From the NCBI GenBank assembly GCA_964492775.1, contig CAZBLH010000028.1, positions 1-22,601 on the forward strand: a DNA stretch of 22,601 nt, written 5' to 3'. The notes beneath the pieces were generated by a model. It had not been told where the DNA came from, did not search any database, and saw only the letters and a list, made by a program, of their open reading frames with translations. Position numbers and translations under genes: made by a program. The DNA comes from WRDS01 sp964492775 (GTDB lineage Bacteria; Actinomycetota; Coriobacteriia; Anaerosomatales; PHET01). This document shows, one piece after another, positions 19,721-22,601 of this stretch. Positions within the stretch are counted from its first letter, which is position 1; every line of letters begins with the position of its first letter.

Positions 19721-20154
19721 TCCCCCCAACCTCCTCTCTGCCTCGGTGATGATGTGGCGTGCGAGCTCGCGCTTGTTTCCTGAATCTCGAACTCTGATAC
19801 GTGCCGCCCGAGCGCCACGGCGATGCGGTCAAGCGTCTGATACGGCAGGGTCCGCTTGCGCAACTCCGAGCTGATGGCCGGGACGCGGGACTGCTGTCCC
19901 AGGTCGGAGAGCGTGAGCCCGGCGGCGTAGGTGGCGCGGCGGATGGCGTGGGCATCGAACGCGATGCGCTCGGGGCATCGGATTCGGCGCTTCTTCGGCG
20001 GCTTCGGCTTGGTCGGGCGCGAAGCTCGGGCGGCGGCGAGCTGTACGAGCAGAACATCACGGTGCTCTGCCGCCCAAAGGGCACGAGCGCAGGACTTGCA
20101 GCGAGAAGCATAGCGACTGACGGGCCTTTGGCACGAAACGCATCTAGCTACCAT
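19717..20154 (-). CDS. Zinc-ribbon plus XRE-type HTH regulator
   Basis: This 145-residue protein has an N-terminal CxxC...CxxC zinc ribbon (RCVSCQRPVSRYASRCKSCA). A basic linker (RPTKPKPPKKRRIRC) leads to an XRE-like HTH (FDAHAIRRATYAAGLTLSDL, GQQSRVPAISSELRKRTLPY, QTLDRIAVALGRHVSEF). It probably binds DNA as an early regulator. ATG at 20154 has AGGAGG eight bases upstream. The stop overlaps the next start as GTGA. Confidence 0.82.
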   Translation of the reverse strand: MVARCVSCQRPVSRYASRCKSCARALWAAEHRDVLLVQLAAARASRPTKPKPPKKRRIRCPERIAFDAHAIRRATYAAGLTLSDLGQQSRVPAISSELRKRTLPYQTLDRIAVALGRHVSEFEIQETSASSHATSSPRQRGGWGE

Positions 20155-20294
20155 GCCCGCCGCCTCCTCTGGCGCGATAGGATGCGCGAGGCCTCGGCAC
20201 GACGGTCGGCGAGCGCGTCAATGACGGTCTCGAACAGCCAGACGCCCACGACGAGCAGCCAGCCGAGCAGTAGGATGGACAGAGCGCCGATCAT
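20148..20294 (-). CDS. Small membrane protein with basic tail (48 aa)
   Basis: This 48-residue protein begins MIGALSILLLGWLLVVGVWL, one membrane helix (about residues 2-22). A helical basic cytoplasmic-type tail ends ILSRQRRRRAW. GGAGG lies seven bases before ATG 20294, which overlaps the previous stop (ATGA). Its stop lies seven bases inside the next gene. Function unknown. Confidence 0.68.
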   Translation of the reverse strand: MIGALSILLLGWLLVVGVWLFETVIDALADRRAEASRILSRQRRRRAW

Positions 20295-20473
20295 GCGACC
20301 ACCTCCGGTATCGAGACGAGCCCCTCGCGCTCGGCGAGGAGCAGGACTGTGGCGACGGCCAAGAGCGCGTCGCCCTGGTCGGCCTCGATGACTCCGGACT
20401 CCTCAAGGGCGGTCACGATGCCGAACGCGAGTGAGAGCGCGGGGTGCGGCACGAAGCCGTCTGAGGTCCTCAT
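20291..20473 (-). CDS. Small hypothetical protein (60 aa)
   Basis: This 60-residue protein begins MRTSDGFVPHPALSLAFGIV and continues with two predicted helices (TALEESGVIEADQGDALLAV, ATVLLLAEREGLVSIPEVVA). The start overlaps the upstream stop (TGATG). Its last codons supply GGAGG for the next gene. Function unknown. Confidence 0.72.
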   Translation of the reverse strand: MRTSDGFVPHPALSLAFGIVTALEESGVIEADQGDALLAVATVLLLAEREGLVSIPEVVA

Positions 20474-20901
20474 CAGCGCACCAGCCTGTAGGACGCGACG
20501 CCGCCGTCTTTCTTGACGTTGACGACGGGGTAGCCCGCAGCGACCAGCTCGGAGACGCGCTGCGAAACAGCGTCAACGGTGAAGCCATACTCTCCGCGCT
20601 TGAAAGAGAGCGCCGAGTGGACGCGCCCGTCCGCGAGCACGTTGAGCACCGCGCGCGCCGAGGGCTTCAGGTGCGGCGCACACCCGTAGGCGTCCAGCAA
20701 CTCCGTGAGCGGCGGGCAGTCGGACTCGAACGGGTCTGCGTTCGCGTGGCAGCGCGAGTCCGGGTTCAGGCCGTGACGGGCGCGGCACCTCGTGCAGGCC
20801 ATGTCGGCGAGCCTTGCGAATCCGGCGCGGCCCTCCTGCTCCATCACCTTGCGGCGGATGGCGGCGTAGTGCTCGTGGCGGTCGAGCAGACTGAGTTGCA
20901 T
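20473..20901 (-). CDS. Winged-helix protein with cysteine cluster (142 aa)
   Basis: This 142-residue protein has a basic helical N-terminus (MQLSLLDRHEHYAAIRRKVM). A cysteine/histidine cluster follows (CTRCRARHGLNPDSRCHANA, later FESDCPPL). A C-terminal winged helix reads KPSARAVLNVLADGRVHSAL, FTVDAVSQRVSELVAAGYPV and VNVKKDGGVASYRLV. It likely binds DNA or RNA. ATG at 20901 is preferred over 20916 because GGAGG is eight bases upstream and the start overlaps the previous stop (TGATG). Confidence 0.78.
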   Translation of the reverse strand: MQLSLLDRHEHYAAIRRKVMEQEGRAGFARLADMACTRCRARHGLNPDSRCHANADPFESDCPPLTELLDAYGCAPHLKPSARAVLNVLADGRVHSALSFKRGEYGFTVDAVSQRVSELVAAGYPVVNVKKDGGVASYRLVR

Positions 20902-21611
20902 CAGGCGGCCCTCCATACGTAGGCCACGCCCTCGTCGGTCACGCCGTAAAGGTAGGCTCCCTTCGTGGCGAGTTCAGCGAGCGGCAGGAAGGGGTTGTCG
21001 GCGTCGTCGCGGACCATCGATGTGTCCACGCTGGCCCGCGCGCTTCCCGACACGCTTCCCGACACGCTGACCCGCGCGCTGGCCCACGCGCTGTCCGCGA
21101 TGCTGTCCGCGATGCTGCCCCGCACGCTTGCGCGCACGATGGCCGCGTCCACGACCTCGGTGACGCGCACATCGACCCCTAGGCGACGCAGGTGTTCATC
21201 GACGGCGGTGAGGATCTCGCCGTCCTCGACGGGTGCGAGCGGAGCGGCTCTGAGCGCGAGGTCGTAGGCGCGATGCACGCGATCGGCGTCGGGGAGGTTG
21301 ATCTCATCCCAGCGGATCGCATCGCCCGCATCCCACGCCGCGCGGTCCGGGTAGAGCTTTCTCAGATGAGCCTCAGCGGCCTTGTCGTGGCTCGCCTTGG
21401 GCTCGAAGGCATGTCCGTCGCGGTGAAGCCCGTCGAGCCATGAGGCATCGGGCCAACCCTCGGGCGGCTGCCACTCGAAGAGGTTGCACTTGTCGTGGTC
21501 GGCCGACGAAAGGCCGTGCAGCGAGAGCATGGACGTATGGCTGTCGGTCAGCCCCAGGCCGTCGAGCACGCGACCTTCGGGTGTGATGCAGAACGAGTGG
21601 CGTTCACACAC
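20901..21611 (-). CDS. Phage protein with serine tetrapeptide repeats (236 aa)
   Basis: This 236-residue protein starts at GTG 21611 (VCERHSFCITPEGRVLDGLG). Its N-terminal domain holds KCNLFEWQPPEGWPDASWLD, and a middle helical part follows. Residues 159-198 then form a tetrapeptide repeat with serine at every fourth position (162 to 198, ten times): xxxS units such as IADS-IADS and VSGS-VSGS. The C-terminus is FLPLAELATKGAYLYGVTDE. Related phage proteins carry similar DSVW/DSVR-type repeats. The function is not known. GGGGGGAG lies seven bases upstream of the start. Confidence 0.78.
   Translation of the reverse strand: MCERHSFCITPEGRVLDGLGLTDSHTSMLSLHGLSSADHDKCNLFEWQPPEGWPDASWLDGLHRDGHAFEPKASHDKAAEAHLRKLYPDRAAWDAGDAIRWDEINLPDADRVHRAYDLALRAAPLAPVEDGEILTAVDEHLRRLGVDVRVTEVVDAAIVRASVRGSIADSIADSAWASARVSVSGSVSGSARASVDTSMVRDDADNPFLPLAELATKGAYLYGVTDEGVAYVWRAA
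21018..21137 (-). repeat. 12-bp tandem repeats encoding xxxS tetrapeptides
   Basis: About ten imperfect 12-base units lie in the repeat region of the 236-residue gene. Two pairs are exact or nearly so (CGCTTCCCGACA twice, near 21041-21064; GCTGTCCGCGAT twice, near 21090-21113). The period of 12 keeps the frame, so unit number can change without breaking the gene. The units alternate purine- and pyrimidine-rich segments. Confidence 0.8.
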
Positions 21612-21613
21612 AG

Positions 21614-21630
21614 CGGAACTCCCCCCTCTC
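21614..21630 (-). repeat. Start-junction repeat pair D (second copy 21961-21977)
   Basis: CGGAACTCCCCCCTCTC at 21614-21630 recurs at 21961-21977 with one inserted T and one terminal change. Both copies sit just upstream of a GTG start (21611, 21961) and contain the purine-rich ribosome site AGAGGGGGGA(A)GTTCCG. The two genes they precede are unrelated. Confidence 0.72.
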
Positions 21631-21961
21631 AGCCCTCGACGGGCATGAAGTCGTCGAACGCGCCCACAAACATGCCGAGCATGTCCACATCACCGTCATG
21701 ACCACCGAGCCACTGCCGTTGTTCGGGCTCGGTCAGCCACGCCTCGACATCGGCCCACTCGCAGGTGAATCCGTGGGAGTCGGCGAAGCGCGACATGCAC
21801 TCGAAACTGATGGTCTGCAGCACGGCCCAGCGGAATTCGTCTGAACCCTTGCCGAGAGCGTGGTCGAAAGCGCGGGATCTCAGGTGTTCTTCGGCGGCGG
21901 CCTCGACAAGCGCGGCGTTCGCCTCGCCGAATCGAGCTGCGAACTCGTCTCTCTTGGACAC
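21629..21961 (-). CDS. Hypothetical protein (110 aa)
   Basis: This 110-residue helical protein begins VSKRDEFAARFGEANAALVE. It has RAFDHALGKGSDEFRWAVLQ, TISFECMSRFADSHGFTCEW and ADVEAWLTEPEQRQWLGG, then an acidic C-terminus (DVDMLGMFVGAFDDFMPVEG). No family recognised. GTG at 21961 has AGGGGGGAAG upstream. A 17-base gap precedes the next gene. Confidence 0.75.
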   Translation of the reverse strand: MSKRDEFAARFGEANAALVEAAAEEHLRSRAFDHALGKGSDEFRWAVLQTISFECMSRFADSHGFTCEWADVEAWLTEPEQRQWLGGHDGDVDMLGMFVGAFDDFMPVEG

Positions 21962-21982
21962 GGAACTTCCCCCCTCTATCGA

Positions 21983-22057
21983 TCAGCGGAGCTTGACGGT
22001 GCCGCCACAGAGGGCGGCCATTAGGAGCCAGTTGACGGCGCGGTGGATGAGGGTCAT
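21983..22057 (-). CDS. Microprotein (24 aa), hydrophobic
   Basis: A 24-codon ORF, MTLIHRAVNWLLMAALCGGT ending VKLR, overlaps the integrase-derived stop (ATGA). AGGAGG lies four bases before its ATG at 22057. The middle is hydrophobic, possibly membrane-associated. The spacing is short, so translation would depend on coupling. Function unknown. Confidence 0.5.
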   Translation of the reverse strand: MTLIHRAVNWLLMAALCGGTVKLR

Positions 22058-22601
22058 GAGTCCTCCTCGGGGACGACTTCGTAGGGGATGCCGAGCTGTT
22101 CTGCGAGGGCGGGGACGCTGACGCGCTGGCTGTGCTTCTCGCCGACCACCGGCCAGTCCTGAGACTTCGCCTGAATCCATCCTTATCTTCTTCGGCGGAA
22201 CCGGCGACGGTGAGGCGCAGCCGCTTCAAGTCGAGGTCTTGGGTTCTCAAGGCCAGTATCTCGCCGATGCGCAGACCTGTCCCGAGCGCGATTCTCACGG
22301 GCATATCGAGCCATGACTCGTAGACCGCCGCAAGGACGATCTGCGCTTCCTCGCGCGTGAACGCCTGTCCGTCAGGGTCGGGTGCTGACGGATGCTCCGC
22401 ACGCGCCGCGGGGTTGCGATAGATCAGCGGGGGTTCCTCGTGCAGCGCGTCTTCGAGTGCGTGATACAGGAGGGCGTGGCGCTTGGCGACAGTGGACGGC
22501 GTGACGAGTCCTCCCAGCCGCGTCTTCTCGTGTTGGTGCAGCCAGACGTACGCAGCCTCGCTCTCGCCGTTCGTGAGCTCTGGTAGCTTCGGCGCGCCGA
22601 G
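22054..22601 (-). pseudogene. Tyrosine integrase, disrupted and C-terminally short (runs off right edge)
   Basis: The N-terminal side is beyond the window. The visible frame reads a core-binding region (LVTPSTVAKRHALLYHALED), then QAFTREEAQIVLAAVYESWL. The catalytic arginine box is IALGTGLRIGEILALRTQDL, after which it reads DLKRLRLTVAGSAEEDKDG. After about 22182 that frame becomes Arg/Ser-rich shadow sequence. A -1 frame continues sensibly (WIQAKSQDWPVVGEKHSQRV, then SVPALAEQLGIPYE) and ends at TGA 22056-22054, overlapping the next start. No HxxR or catalytic tyrosine follows. The gene therefore appears frameshifted and truncated, unless a sequencing indel is involved. Confidence 0.65.

Noticed and set aside
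21018..21137. CRISPR-like array
   Set aside because: The 12-bp units are adjacent, without spacers, and are in frame within a protein-coding gene.
21696..22181. A long open frame continuing the integrase reading past 22182
   Set aside because: It is Arg/Ser/Pro-rich and runs through two small genes in the wrong frame, so it is read-through of non-coding frame.
1..22601. Many long open frames on the plus strand
   Set aside because: All lie opposite recognisable minus-strand genes. They are rich in Arg/Ser/Pro/Ala, lack ribosome sites in a consistent layout, and show no family motifs. They are GC-rich shadow frames.

Overview
This window is part of a double-stranded DNA siphophage or prophage genome with HK97-type head and tail genes. 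Every gene I can support lies on the minus strand, so transcription runs from right to left. DNA is GC-rich, starts are often GTG or TTG, ribosome sites are GGAGG-like, and genes commonly overlap by ATGA, GTGA or TGATG. This suits a phage of a high-GC Gram-positive host (Actinomycetota or a high-GC Bacillota lineage). The sequence alone does not fix the host. Neither genome end is present: the tape measure gene runs off the left edge and an integrase gene runs off the right edge.

Right part (about 22.6 to 18.3 kb): a disrupted tyrosine integrase, then small early genes. These include a protein with tetrapeptide repeats, a winged-helix protein, two small membrane proteins, a zinc-ribbon plus XRE regulator, a membrane-anchored RlpA-like protein and a small HTH protein. 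Middle part (18.3 to 14.9 kb): the recombination and replication module, with a ParB-domain protein, an Erf-type annealing protein, an HNH protein, a RuvC-like resolvase, a 20-residue micro-ORF and a replisome-organiser-like protein. The last of these contains iteron-like repeats. Next (14.9 to 10.4 kb): about sixteen small accessory genes, including a DUF5131 (Gp37/Gp68) radical-SAM-like gene. Short sequences recur at their start/stop junctions.

Left part (10.3 to 0 kb): the packaging and structural operon in canonical order: HNH nuclease, small and large terminase, portal, prohead protease, major capsid protein, head-tail connector, head closure, gp10-like, tail terminator, major tail protein, tail assembly chaperone and tape measure. 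Three sugar-related genes (a GT2-like glycosyltransferase, a hexapeptide acetyltransferase and a Stealth-like sugar-phosphate transferase with a SAP/HeH-like tail) interrupt it directly after the capsid gene. They suggest a virion-glycosylation cassette.

The two most unusual observations are that cassette and a 14-bp perfect inverted repeat that would fold the tape measure start codon into a hairpin. The 5' arm of that hairpin begins at the stop codon of the frameshifted chaperone product. No CRISPR array, tRNA, rRNA or insertion sequence was seen, and no gap between genes is longer than about 85 bases.
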